Origin: JAYTJL01 sp043731125
Lineage (GTDB): Bacteria > Patescibacteriota > Saccharimonadia > Saccharimonadales > UBA10212
Assembly (NCBI GenBank): GCA_043731125.1
Contig: JAYTJL010000017.1
Coordinates: 1-8,132, forward strand
Length of the DNA: 8,132 nucleotides
Reading direction: 5' to 3'
Below, piece after piece: positions 1-5,685 of this stretch (the first letter of the stretch is position 1; each line of letters starts with the position of its first letter). Under the pieces are notes generated by a model. That model saw only the letters and a program-made list of their open reading frames with translations. It had not been told where the DNA came from and made no database searches. The translations under genes were made by a program, and so were the position numbers.

Positions 1-482
1 TGCGTGCTCGCGTGAGCCCTATGGACTACGCCAAAACCGTCTTGCACAAAAACATCAGCCCCAGTATCACTTACTAATGACTTGGCAAATTCCTTGTCAT
101 CTTTTTCTTCCTCAGAATGAAATCGTAGGTTCTCTAGCAGTAGGATTTGACCAGGTTTGAGCGCCTTGCAGGCCTTTTGAACATCATCGCCAATGCAATC
201 TTCAACAAAGAGCACCGGCATGTCCAGTAATACCGACAGCCTATCGGCTACCGGTTTTAGGCTAAATTCTGTCTGCTTCTTGCCGTCTGGTCTGCCTAGA
301 TGAGACATTATCACAATACTGGACTGGTACTGCTCCCAGATATACTTAATGGTTGGAACGGATTGTCGCAACCGATAATCGTCAGTAATCTTGCCGTCTT
401 TAACAGGCACATTATAATCAGCCCTCACAAGCACTCGCTTGCCCTTTAGGTCTACATCCCGAATTGTCTTTTTGTTAAACAA
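1..482 (-). CDS. pgk: Phosphoglycerate kinase, N-terminal 160 residues (gene runs off the left edge)
   Basis: Cytosolic glycolytic enzyme that transfers phosphate from 1,3-bisphosphoglycerate to ADP. The visible part is the N-terminal, 3-phosphoglycerate-binding domain. Family signatures are clear: RDVDLKGKRVLVRADYNVP (residues 8-26, with D22 and N24), R37, SHLGRPDG (60-67, H61 and R64), LLENLRFHSEEEKDD (115-129, R120) and DGFGVVHRAHAST (148-160, R155). These cover the basic patch that binds the substrate phosphate. The start chosen is TTG at 482-480, preceded at suitable distance by GAGGTG (487-492); this gives MFNKKTIRDVD, the usual PGK beginning. DGFG replaces the common DAFG, a mild oddity. 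The ATP-binding C-terminal half lies outside the window. It is divergent from the tRNA gene and AT-leaning like the kinase region. Confidence 0.97.
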   Translation of the reverse strand, partial: MFNKKTIRDVDLKGKRVLVRADYNVPVKDGKITDDYRLRQSVPTIKYIWEQYQSSIVIMSHLGRPDGKKQTEFSLKPVADRLSVLLDMPVLFVEDCIGDDVQKACKALKPGQILLLENLRFHSEEEKDDKEFAKSLVSDTGADVFVQDGFGVVHRAHAST

Positions 483-546
483 ATCCCACCTCTTATATTT
501 TCAGTATTAAGTATCTCAAAAACTTCCAACCATTACCAGAAAGTCT

Positions 547-575
547 TTGTAACAGATGTAAATCGATGTTATAAT
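547..575 (+). promoter_or_regulatory. Sigma-70-type promoter of the tRNA-Glu gene
   Basis: TTGTAA (547-552) and a perfect TATAAT (570-575) are separated by exactly 17 bases. Transcription would begin near 582, about 18 bases before the mature tRNA. The direction points away from pgk. Confidence 0.8.
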
Positions 576-599
576 ACGCTGTAATTAAAGAATGATGCT

Positions 600-674
600 G
601 GTCTCATCGTCTAACGGTTAGGACACCGGGTTTTCATCCCGGCAATAGGGGTTCGATTCCCCTTGAGATCACCA
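600..674 (+). tRNA. tRNA-Glu (anticodon UUC), CCA encoded
   Basis: A full cloverleaf can be drawn. The acceptor stem pairs 600-606 with 664-670 (one G-U). A D arm lies near 609-624. The anticodon stem CCGGG/CCCGG (626-630 with 638-642) carries a seven-base loop with anticodon TTC at 633-635. The T arm is AGGGG/CCCCT (647-651 with 659-663) with loop TTCGATT. The discriminator is A671 and CCA is encoded at 672-674. Anticodon UUC reads GAA and GAG. The tRNA also supplies glutamyl-tRNA for tetrapyrrole synthesis in bacteria that have that route, which cannot be judged here. Confidence 0.98.
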
Positions 675-695
675 TGATTTTTTAAAACACAAAAA

Positions 696-747
696 CCCCA
701 GTTAACAGCAATGCCCCACCTCAGCTGTTGTTCCAGGGCTTTCTTTT
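696..747 (+). terminator. Possible weak terminator after tRNA-Glu
   Basis: AACAGC (704-709) can pair with GCTGTT (724-729), and CCC (697-699) with GGG (736-738). A T-rich run, TTTCTTTT (740-747), follows. The stem is interrupted, so this is only a candidate. A plain T run at 678-683 just after the CCA is an alternative stop. Nothing else is apparent in 748-828. Confidence 0.3.
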
Positions 748-828
748 ATATTCAAATTTTTGTTTTGAGCGGTCAGTCACTACTACTCACAAATTACCGT
801 AGCACGTATCTGTTAATTAAGCAAGTGC

Positions 829-837
829 TTATCCACA
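829..837 (+). other. Single consensus DnaA box
   Basis: TTATCCACA matches the classical DnaA-binding 9-mer exactly. No second box, AT-rich unwinding element or replication gene lies nearby, so it does not define an origin. It sits 20 bases outside the left inverted repeat of the cassette that follows. Confidence 0.35.
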
Positions 838-856
838 GAATTCGCGCGGATTGCTA

Positions 857-883
857 GCAAAATCGAGTTATTAGAGTTCGTAA
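857..883 (+). repeat. Left copy of a 27-bp inverted repeat bounding the secreted-protein cassette
   Basis: Read on the plus strand, this copy begins GCAAAATCGA and continues TTATTAGAGT after one base. The same 27-mer occurs on the minus strand at 2909-2883 with 24 of 27 identical positions (mismatches at repeat positions 11, 22 and 24). Both copies point inward. Similarity stops abruptly at the outer GC, as expected of a terminal inverted repeat. No flanking target-site duplication is obvious. Confidence 0.65.
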
Positions 884-896
884 GTCTAGGGTTACC

Positions 897-934
897 TGTG
901 TCCCGGCCAGCCCATACGGGCCAGCCGGGACACA
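897..934 (-). terminator. Long GC-rich hairpin at the 3' end of the secreted-protein transcript
   Basis: 897-907 pairs perfectly with 924-934. The next two positions (908/923 and 909/922) are C-A and A-C on plus, so they become G-U and U-G on minus. A GCCC/GGGC helix (910-913 with 918-921) and a four-base loop follow. In minus-strand RNA this is a 17-bp stem ending about 70 bases after the stop codon. No U tract follows, so it may stabilise the 3' end or need a factor rather than act as a standard intrinsic terminator. Confidence 0.55.
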
Positions 935-1005
935 CCCATGCATTTTCTAGAGGTTCACCTCTCCTTCGTTTTTGGTTGAGTAGTTTGTCTTGTCACCGAC
1001 GGCGG

Positions 1006-2712
1006 CTAGCTTTCCCAGCCGTCGTCGTCTTCCGAGTCACCTCCCTCATTGGTCGAATCACCCTTGTCGGACGACTCCTTGCCATTGTGGCCGTGCGTGT
1101 CGGGCCCGGCATCACCGTTGTGATCCTGGCCTCCCATACAATGACCGTAGCCATTGCCGTTGCCGTGGTCGTCGTGACCCTGGCCACCGACGTTGGTGTC
1201 GGTGTCATTGTCGCACTTGGACGGTTCCACCACTGGCGGCCTGGGCAGCTCGATCACGACTGTGGTCGAGCATTCCGAGGTTGAGCCGTCGGTGTAGTTC
1301 ACCTTCACTTTGATAGTGAAGGTCCCAGCCTCGAAGTAGGTGTGGTATGCTACCTCACCTTCCTGAGTCTGGTGCCCTTCCTTCCACGTGTATTCGATGT
1401 TGCCCTCCACCGGACCGTTTGGCCTGGTGGTGATTCGGACATCCACGCCCAAGCCATTCTGGCTCGGGCTGGTGCGCGCTTCGAGCGTGCACTGGTAGTC
1501 CACCGGCGGAGGGCTGTCAGGACAGTCCTCGAGCGCTAGCTCGAGGTTGTCGGTTGCTTCCTGGAGTGCAATCTTGTCGACTGCCTCCTGGTTCGCATCC
1601 CTCCATTCCTTGGCTCTCTTATCCCAGTCAGCCTGTGCGACTGCCTGGGTGTTACCCGTACCCGTGATGACATCACTGGTTCGGGACTCTTCCCCCACAC
1701 CAGTCTTCCAGATGTCAGGGTAGCACGGACAAGGTGCCGTGGCCTCCTTGTGGGAGGCGACACTCGTCGTGCCGACAACGGTGTAGACCGTCGGTCCCGG
1801 TACGATCACCGGAACTTCGACGGGCTTGGTCACCGTTACCGTGTTGGTCTTGAACGATATCGCGGCCGCACACTGCGAAGTGAGCACCTTGCCGGTCGTT
1901 GTCTTGAACGACAGGGTTGCTGTCGCGTGGTACGGCTCGACCGTGTCGAAGTGGCCGTACTCGAACGACGGCGTAGGGCCATCGCTCGCACCCTTCACAC
2001 CGTAGTTGAAGTTGACGCCGATGAACTCGGCGTTCTCCGCATACGGAGTGACTGCGAACGCCACCTTGTAGATGTTCGCCGGGTCTTGCGTGATCGTTAT
2101 TGCCTTACAGCTGACCACTACGGCCGGCTGTACTACCTTCACGATCTTGGTCTTTCCGGGCACCTTCACGATCTTGGTCTTGATGACGACTTTGGGCACA
2201 TGGACGCGAATGTTTCCGCGTCGCAGGTTTCCGCAGTTGTCGGCCCACCAACGTGTGACGCTGCCGTTCTTGGCAATGTCATCGCGCAACACCCATACGA
2301 AGGTGCCCGTTAGCTGGGACGCCGACTTGCTCAGGGACTGAAAGGCCCCTGCCTTGCATGTGTTGTTGGCGACGGATCTGTCACCAACAGCTACCATGCG
2401 CCGCACCATTGACTGCCGAAGCAGTCGCAGGGGCGACCCATCGACGCCGGAAGCGTCGATACCGGCTGCGCGATAAACGTCGTCGAGGACGCCTCGCTTC
2501 TTCCAGCCGTCGACCACGTCGTCAAACGTCGGGCCCCCACCACACGCGCCGTTGTAGCGCTGAGTGGTGTTTGACACGGACGCGGCGGCAGTCGAGCTCG
2601 TCGACTTGGACGAGTTCTTCGAGCTACTTGTGTTGCTGGCAGCGACGGCCGTCATGGCCGACACCGCAGCAACCGCAAGCACTCCGTAGATCATGTATTT
2701 GAAACGCGACAT
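1006..2712 (-). CDS. Secreted Cys-rich surface protein with PKD-like domain and Gly/His/Asp-rich tail
   Basis: 568 residues, unrecognised as a whole. Residues 1-25 form a signal peptide (basic start, hydrophobic core, AVAA end), so export is expected. A Ser/Thr-rich linker (26-50) leads to a domain at 55-165 with C57, C119 and C160, ending WWADNCGNLRRG. A basic linker at 178-193 repeats TKIVKV twice. A beta-rich segment spans 200-290 (C202, C281). A Pro/Val linker, a CPC pair (328-330) and a helical stretch (360-395) follow. Residues 405-490 resemble a PKD/Ig-like fold (YTWKEG, HTYFEAGTFTIKVKV) with C408 and C481. The tail 500-568 is rich in Gly, His, Asp and Asn. Twelve cysteines suggest disulfides. 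The start at 2712 has GAAAGGGGTGAG upstream and directly precedes the signal peptide; an in-frame start at 2850 lacks both. Third positions are mostly G/C, unlike neighbouring genes. Function unknown; adhesion or cell-surface contact is only a guess. Confidence 0.85.
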   Translation of the reverse strand: MSRFKYMIYGVLAVAAVSAMTAVAASNTSSSKNSSKSTSSTAAASVSNTTQRYNGACGGGPTFDDVVDGWKKRGVLDDVYRAAGIDASGVDGSPLRLLRQSMVRRMVAVGDRSVANNTCKAGAFQSLSKSASQLTGTFVWVLRDDIAKNGSVTRWWADNCGNLRRGNIRVHVPKVVIKTKIVKVPGKTKIVKVVQPAVVVSCKAITITQDPANIYKVAFAVTPYAENAEFIGVNFNYGVKGASDGPTPSFEYGHFDTVEPYHATATLSFKTTTGKVLTSQCAAAISFKTNTVTVTKPVEVPVIVPGPTVYTVVGTTSVASHKEATAPCPCYPDIWKTGVGEESRTSDVITGTGNTQAVAQADWDKRAKEWRDANQEAVDKIALQEATDNLELALEDCPDSPPPVDYQCTLEARTSPSQNGLGVDVRITTRPNGPVEGNIEYTWKEGHQTQEGEVAYHTYFEAGTFTIKVKVNYTDGSTSECSTTVVIELPRPPVVEPSKCDNDTDTNVGGQGHDDHGNGNGYGHCMGGQDHNGDAGPDTHGHNGKESSDKGDSTNEGGDSEDDDGWES

Positions 2713-2780
2713 GCGTTTCTCACCCCTTTCAAGGGTTGTTGAGGGTCGTGTTAACGAACGGTTGTGGGTGGACAGAAAAC

Positions 2781-2796
2781 TCGTTTCGAAAAACGA
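2781..2796 (-). other. Small UUCG-capped hairpin in the secreted-protein leader
   Basis: On the minus strand TCGTTT-TTCG-AAACGA forms a 6-bp stem with a UUCG loop, about 70 bases upstream of the start codon at 2712. Position and loop type suggest a leader RNA element. No riboswitch class is recognised in 2713-2882, and no convincing promoter was found there. Confidence 0.35.
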
Positions 2797-2882
2797 AAAA
2801 ACATGAACACTTAAAGATTGCATGGTAGAGAACATACTCACCCGGAACACCGCCCTTGTGGGGGCTGAGAGTTCAACAGGGG

Positions 2883-2909
2883 TTATGCACTCTAATAAAT
2901 CGATTTTGC
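2883..2909 (-). repeat. Right copy of the 27-bp inverted repeat
   Basis: On minus, from 2909 inward, this copy reads GCAAAATCGA, one variable base, TTATTAGAGT, then GCATAA; 24 of 27 positions match the copy at 857-883. It lies about 170 bases upstream of the secreted-protein start, so the gene, its leader and its 3' hairpin all fall between the two copies. The span 857-2909 is 2053 bp. Confidence 0.65.
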
Positions 2910-2920
2910 CAAATTATTAA

Positions 2921-2951
2921 GGTAACACCTCTATGAGTGGTTGGTATTACC
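2921..2951 (-). terminator. Hairpin just outside the cassette, possible weak terminator
   Basis: 2921-2929 pairs with 2943-2951 over nine positions. The one C-A position (2926/2946) becomes G-U on the minus strand, which suggests minus-strand RNA. A 13-base loop separates the arms. On minus the stem is followed by TTAATAATTT, only moderately U-rich. It could insulate the secreted-protein gene from transcription arriving from the RNA locus. A protein-binding palindrome is the alternative. Confidence 0.35.
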
Positions 2952-3085
2952 CGGGAAGCCACCATGAGTTAGTGCTAATGTTATCATAATTATGCTCTTT
3001 AGTCAACCTTATGGTTACACAACCACCCAAACAATTCCGTTTTACCACTTTACCGTCTTCCGTACATTTACTGTGACCTTTTTAC
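2952..3085. other. Gene-free AT-rich stretch
   Basis: No convincing coding region or RNA structure is visible. A frame open from 2992 to 3258 on plus has no recognisable protein features, no ribosome binding site and overlaps repeats and an inverted repeat, so it is not called. Confidence 0.5.
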
Positions 3086-3138
3086 TGTTAATGGATAATA
3101 GAAAATGCATTGTAAATGGTGAATTGTTAATGGTGAAC
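3086..3138. repeat. Degenerate 14-bp (2 x 7) tandem repeats
   Basis: TGTAAATGGTGAAT (3111-3124) is followed directly by TGTTAATGGTGAAC (3125-3138). A related copy, TGTTAATGGATAAT, lies at 3086-3099, separated by 11 bases. The period is a multiple of seven, like the arrays at 3973 and 5641. On minus it trails the presumed 3' end of the large RNA. Confidence 0.6.
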
Positions 3139-3160
3139 GCTTACTATCTGATAAATGAAG

Positions 3161-3253
3161 AAACCCTCGCTACAACCAATGTGCGCACGAGAGACTACTT
3201 ATGCGCTGTATGCGCTAAATGCTCGATCGGCACTCTAAAGGGAGCGAGGGTTT
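3161..3253 (-). terminator. 11-bp stem with 71-base insert-like loop, candidate 3' end of the large RNA
   Basis: AAACCCTCGCT (3161-3171) is perfectly complementary to AGCGAGGGTTT (3243-3253). Read on minus, the second arm runs into TTTCTTCATTT, a reasonable U-rich tail, so this may end the RNA locus. The loop is unusually long. It contains GTGCGCAC (3181-3188) and a 9-bp tandem repeat TATGCGCTG/TATGCGCTA (3200-3217), so it may be a structured domain of its own. Confidence 0.4.
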
Positions 3254-3921
3254 TGTGAGTTGCTAGGACAAGAATTAATTATTTAGTAACGACCGGCCAC
3301 AGACTTTGCATGGGAGGGGGGAGACACCACACAAAATCTGTGGCACTACCGGCCGCTTCGTGACCCTGTTGCGGTCACGATCCTAGAAAATCTTGGTTGG
3401 CCGGACAGCCAGTTGTTTGCGCCATCCGGCCAACCTCCCCTTCCCCCGAAGGGCTGAGAGTCTCGGCCGCACGAGACTCTCAGCTTTGTACCCTACCGGG
3501 TCTGCTACGCAAAATCGCGTACTACTTCGCCTGGCTGGGCGACGAATTAGTTAGCGATTTGGAGCAACTTACCCCGGTAGGGGTCTTAGCGGAGAAATAA
3601 TTATTTCTATTTCTCCAAACGTTTGGAGTCGCTGCTTGGTCCCGTCTCGGGTGAGAAGGTGTTGGAACAGCAACGACTCCTTACCACACCGGTCGGTGGT
3701 TTCCAGCCACAGACTGTGCTAGAACGAACTAGACTACAAGAGGTGGCCAGAGCGCTAGGCGCTCCTTAAGTTGCCGGTGACCGGGGCGTTTGTGCTAACC
3801 AACCCGGTGCTCTTGTGTTTTGTTCGTTCAGTTTAAAATTCTTGTCCAAGAAGGTTCTTCAGAAAGGGAGCTTTTTTATAAATCAGTCCAATGTTAGAAC
3901 CGACAAGCATCACCCCTGATA
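3161..3921 (-). ncRNA. Candidate large ornate structured RNA (about 760 nt, core 3266-3847)
   Basis: No credible protein gene is present, but complementary segments are dense. The closing helix is 3266-3276/3837-3847 (11 bp). Inside, the longest helices are 3288-3296/3349-3357 stacked on 3297-3308/3332-3343; 3358-3365/3373-3380; 3395-3409/3421-3435; 3438-3443/3448-3453; 3454-3465/3472-3483 (12 bp perfect); 3491-3500/3573-3582 (10 bp) enclosing two hairpins; 3591-3599/3608-3616; 3625-3636/3669-3680; and 3722-3742/3810-3829 (about 19 bp) enclosing 3750-3755/3759-3764 and 3780-3785/3803-3808. A leader helix is 3853-3858/3896-3901. Six internal pairs are A-C on plus (3289/3356, 3292/3353, 3304/3336, 3406/3424, 3407/3423, 3632/3673), hence G-U on minus; only one clear internal G-T (3732/3819) favours plus. 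The promoter at 3928-3956 agrees with minus. I see no RNase P, tmRNA, SRP or intron hallmarks. Size and style recall ROOL/GOLLD-type RNAs, but membership was not shown. The ends are approximate. Confidence 0.7.
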
Positions 3922-3927
3922 GCACAT

Positions 3928-3956
3928 ATTATACATTCTTTACAGAGACTTAGCAA
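3928..3956 (-). promoter_or_regulatory. Promoter of the large structured RNA
   Basis: On minus, TTGCTA (3956-3951) and a perfect TATAAT (3933-3928) are separated by exactly 17 bases. Transcription would start near 3921 and run straight into the structured region. No minus-strand protein gene begins until 2712, so the RNA is the natural target. Confidence 0.7.
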
Positions 3957-3972
3957 CTCGTACCCGTCATAC

Positions 3973-4035
3973 CAGCCACTAGCCACCAGTTATCAGTTAT
4001 CAGTTATTAGTTATTAGTTACCGGTTACAGGTTAT
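3973..4035. repeat. Heptamer tandem array, nine units of the NAGTTAT type
   Basis: Nine consecutive 7-mers fill exactly 63 bases: CAGCCAC, TAGCCAC, CAGTTAT three times, TAGTTAT, TAGTTAC, CGGTTAC and AGGTTAT. The last unit ends on the first base of the kinase stop codon (TCA at 4035-4037 on plus). The same unit recurs after the 92-residue gene at 5648-5675. Confidence 0.85.
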
Positions 4036-5519
4036 CAGCCAATAGGATTTGTAATTGCCATACTTTCTTTTTCATCTTTAACTGGCAAAGGCTGGCCGGG
4101 TTTTATTTCTACTAGCGCTCTTGGCAAAGAAAACCCAAAACTACTGCCCTGTCCTTCTGTGCTTTGGAAGATGATGGCACCACCCTGTGCTATTACCACC
4201 TTTTTAGCCATAAATAGTCCCAGCCCAGTACCATCTGGTCGCATTTTCCTAGCATTGTCAGCCCTAAAAAACTTGCTAAACAAATTGTGCTGTACGGACT
4301 TCGGCACACCCAAACCGTTATCTGTAACAGTAAAAACAATCGACTGTTCTGTTGCCTCTAGCTTTGCTAGCACTTTGCCACCATTCGGCGTGTAGTAAAG
4401 AGCGTTGTCCAGGAAGTTCATTATCACCTGTCTTATCTTGGTCTCGTCTATGTTAACCATCGGAAAACTCTTTGGCTTATCATAAATAAGTTCTATCTTT
4501 TTAGCGTCAGATTGTTCCTTTAGTTGAGCCAATTCCCCAACAACCACATCTGCCAAGTTAGATGGCTGGTTATCTATAACAAACTTCCCTGTTTGCATGC
4601 GTGAAACATTCAACAAATCAGATATCAGATATACCATCCGTTGTGCCCCATCAAAAGACTGCTGTAGCATGGCTTTTTGTTCTTTCTTAACCACACCGGC
4701 ATCACCGTCCAAAATCATGCTTATATAGCCTTTTATAGCCGTCAGGGGTGTTCTTAGTTGGTGAGAGGCCATAGATATGAATTCGTCCTTGGCAGCGTCC
4801 AGGGCCTTCAATTTAGCGTTAGAACGCCTTAGCTGAGCTGCCACCCTCTTATTTTCTTCAAATAATATCTTATTATCCAATGCTACCCCTATAGCCTCAC
4901 CTAAACGATCAATAAAAGGCCCATCTTCCTCAGCTGAATGTGACGTCCCCGTAAAACCAACACACAACAGGCCTACCAGTTTTCCCCGGGCTTTGAGTTT
5001 TAGTAAATAAACAGATGATACAGGTAATATTTCCAGTAAATTGGCGGCGTTGTCCTTGTCAATCTTTAGAATTCGCTCAGCCCTACCGGGTGCATCCGCA
5101 CCTAAATTGACCACCAGACTTTTTTTAGCGTCCCTAAACCAAACGTGGTTTGTGTGCAGTCTCAGCTCAGATGGCAGAACCAATTTATGGCCGGTGGCTA
5201 GCATTTCCTTTTTGGCGCTATAGCCCAACACCTCTAGTTGGGAAAAACTGTGCTGTGAGTGACCAAATATTGCCACAAATGGGTATTCTGTTATTTCGGT
5301 AATACTCCGGCTTATCTGCCCCGATATCTCTGTTAGGCTGTTGTCGGCGTCCAACACAAGAGTATCGATTGTTCGCAACAGTGAAAGCGTCCGGTTGGTA
5401 TCTGCCAGCTCACGGTTACGCTTATACATCTCTTGAGTAATATGCTCAAGGTTTATTTCAAGCTGTTTTCGCTTGTTAATTAGACGTTTGGCTGGTTTTT
5501 GATAAGTGTTTTCTGTCAT
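4035..5519 (-). CDS. Soluble GAF-domain sensor histidine kinase
   Basis: 494 residues with no signal peptide or membrane segment, so cytoplasmic. Residues 10-50 look like a coiled coil. Residues 50-215 fit a GAF-type sensory domain, followed by a second short coiled coil (220-245). HisKA contains the phosphoacceptor H253 in MASHQLRTPLTAIKGY. The HATPase domain shows the N box NFLDNALYYTP (368-378, N372), G1 box DNGLGVP (400-406), F box FSKFFRAD (414-421) and G2 box GTGLGL (430-435), so it should autophosphorylate H253 from ATP. No response regulator lies in the window. The gene is downstream of a 7TM protein and a small coupled protein and may take its signal from them. No Shine-Dalgarno is seen. 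A stop lies in frame just upstream, which fixes the start, and a possible extended -10 (TGGTATTCT, minus 5542-5534) would give a very short leader. Confidence 0.93.
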   Translation of the reverse strand: MTENTYQKPAKRLINKRKQLEINLEHITQEMYKRNRELADTNRTLSLLRTIDTLVLDADNSLTEISGQISRSITEITEYPFVAIFGHSQHSFSQLEVLGYSAKKEMLATGHKLVLPSELRLHTNHVWFRDAKKSLVVNLGADAPGRAERILKIDKDNAANLLEILPVSSVYLLKLKARGKLVGLLCVGFTGTSHSAEEDGPFIDRLGEAIGVALDNKILFEENKRVAAQLRRSNAKLKALDAAKDEFISMASHQLRTPLTAIKGYISMILDGDAGVVKKEQKAMLQQSFDGAQRMVYLISDLLNVSRMQTGKFVIDNQPSNLADVVVGELAQLKEQSDAKKIELIYDKPKSFPMVNIDETKIRQVIMNFLDNALYYTPNGGKVLAKLEATEQSIVFTVTDNGLGVPKSVQHNLFSKFFRADNARKMRPDGTGLGLFMAKKVVIAQGGAIIFQSTEGQGSSFGFSLPRALVEIKPGQPLPVKDEKESMAITNPIG

Positions 5520-5533
5520 AAACTGCTAGCCAT

Positions 5534-5542
5534 AGAATACCA
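5534..5542 (-). promoter_or_regulatory. Possible extended -10 promoter of the histidine kinase
   Basis: TGGTATTCT on minus matches the TGn-extended -10 pattern, with four of six bases of the hexamer. No good -35 is found at 16-18 bases. Transcription would begin within about ten bases of the ATG at 5519, giving a nearly leaderless message, consistent with the lack of a ribosome binding site. Co-transcription with the genes upstream is also possible. Confidence 0.3.
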
Positions 5543-5640
5543 TCCTACGAAGACAATTTACCATTGGTCATTTGCCGATTAGCATTTATTTAACATTTAC
5601 CACCAGTAGCTGATAGCTGATTTTAATTGTTACTAATTAT

Positions 5641-5682
5641 TGGTGATGAGTTATTAGTTACGAGTTATAAGTTATTGGTTTG
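5641..5682. repeat. Second heptamer array
   Basis: Four clear units GAGTTAT, TAGTTAC, GAGTTAT, AAGTTAT (5648-5675) lie between degraded ones (TGGTGAT at 5641, TGGTTTG at 5676). The array ends three bases from the stop codon of the 92-residue gene. TAGCTGA repeated twice at 5607-5620 may be an eroded extension. The 5543-5640 remainder of the intergenic region shows nothing else. Confidence 0.7.
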
Positions 5683-5685
5683 TCT

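Noticed and set aside
492..519. Promoter TTGAGA-16-TATAAG for pgk on minus
   Set aside because: The -10 overlaps the ribosome binding site, so the transcript would start inside or after it; it is not compatible with the chosen start and is left uncalled.
800..900. Replication origin around the DnaA box
   Set aside because: There is only one box, no clustered repeats or clear unwinding element, and no dnaA, dnaN or rpmH in the window.
2713..2850. In-frame 46-residue N-terminal extension of the secreted protein from an ATG-type start at 2850
   Set aside because: It has no ribosome binding site, contains the UUCG hairpin and would bury the signal peptide; the start at 2712 has a good purine-rich site and directly opens the signal peptide.
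2992..3258. Plus-strand open frame of 88 codons
   Set aside because: It runs through period-seven repeats and one arm of an inverted repeat, has no ribosome binding site and shows no protein-like features.
3509..3517. Third copy of the cassette inverted repeat (GCAAAATCG inside the RNA locus)
   Set aside because: Only nine bases match and the remainder of the 27-mer does not; it lies within an RNA hairpin and is most likely chance.
3397..3600. Plus-strand open frame of 67 codons
   Set aside because: It is made up of the arms of several perfect hairpins, so its openness is a by-product of RNA structure.
3872..3877. T6 run taken as the terminator of a plus-strand RNA
   Set aside because: Only a weak 4-bp stem precedes it, and the wobble pattern and promoter favour the minus strand, where it is an A run in the 5' leader.
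3161..3921. Group I or group II intron, RNase P RNA, tmRNA or SRP RNA
   Set aside because: A GTGCG at 3181 suggested a group II 5' end, but no domain V with its GAAA-capped bulged stem was found; no group I P7 core, no RNase P conserved blocks, no tRNA-like ends with a tag frame, and no SRP GGAA/GNAR core were seen on either strand.
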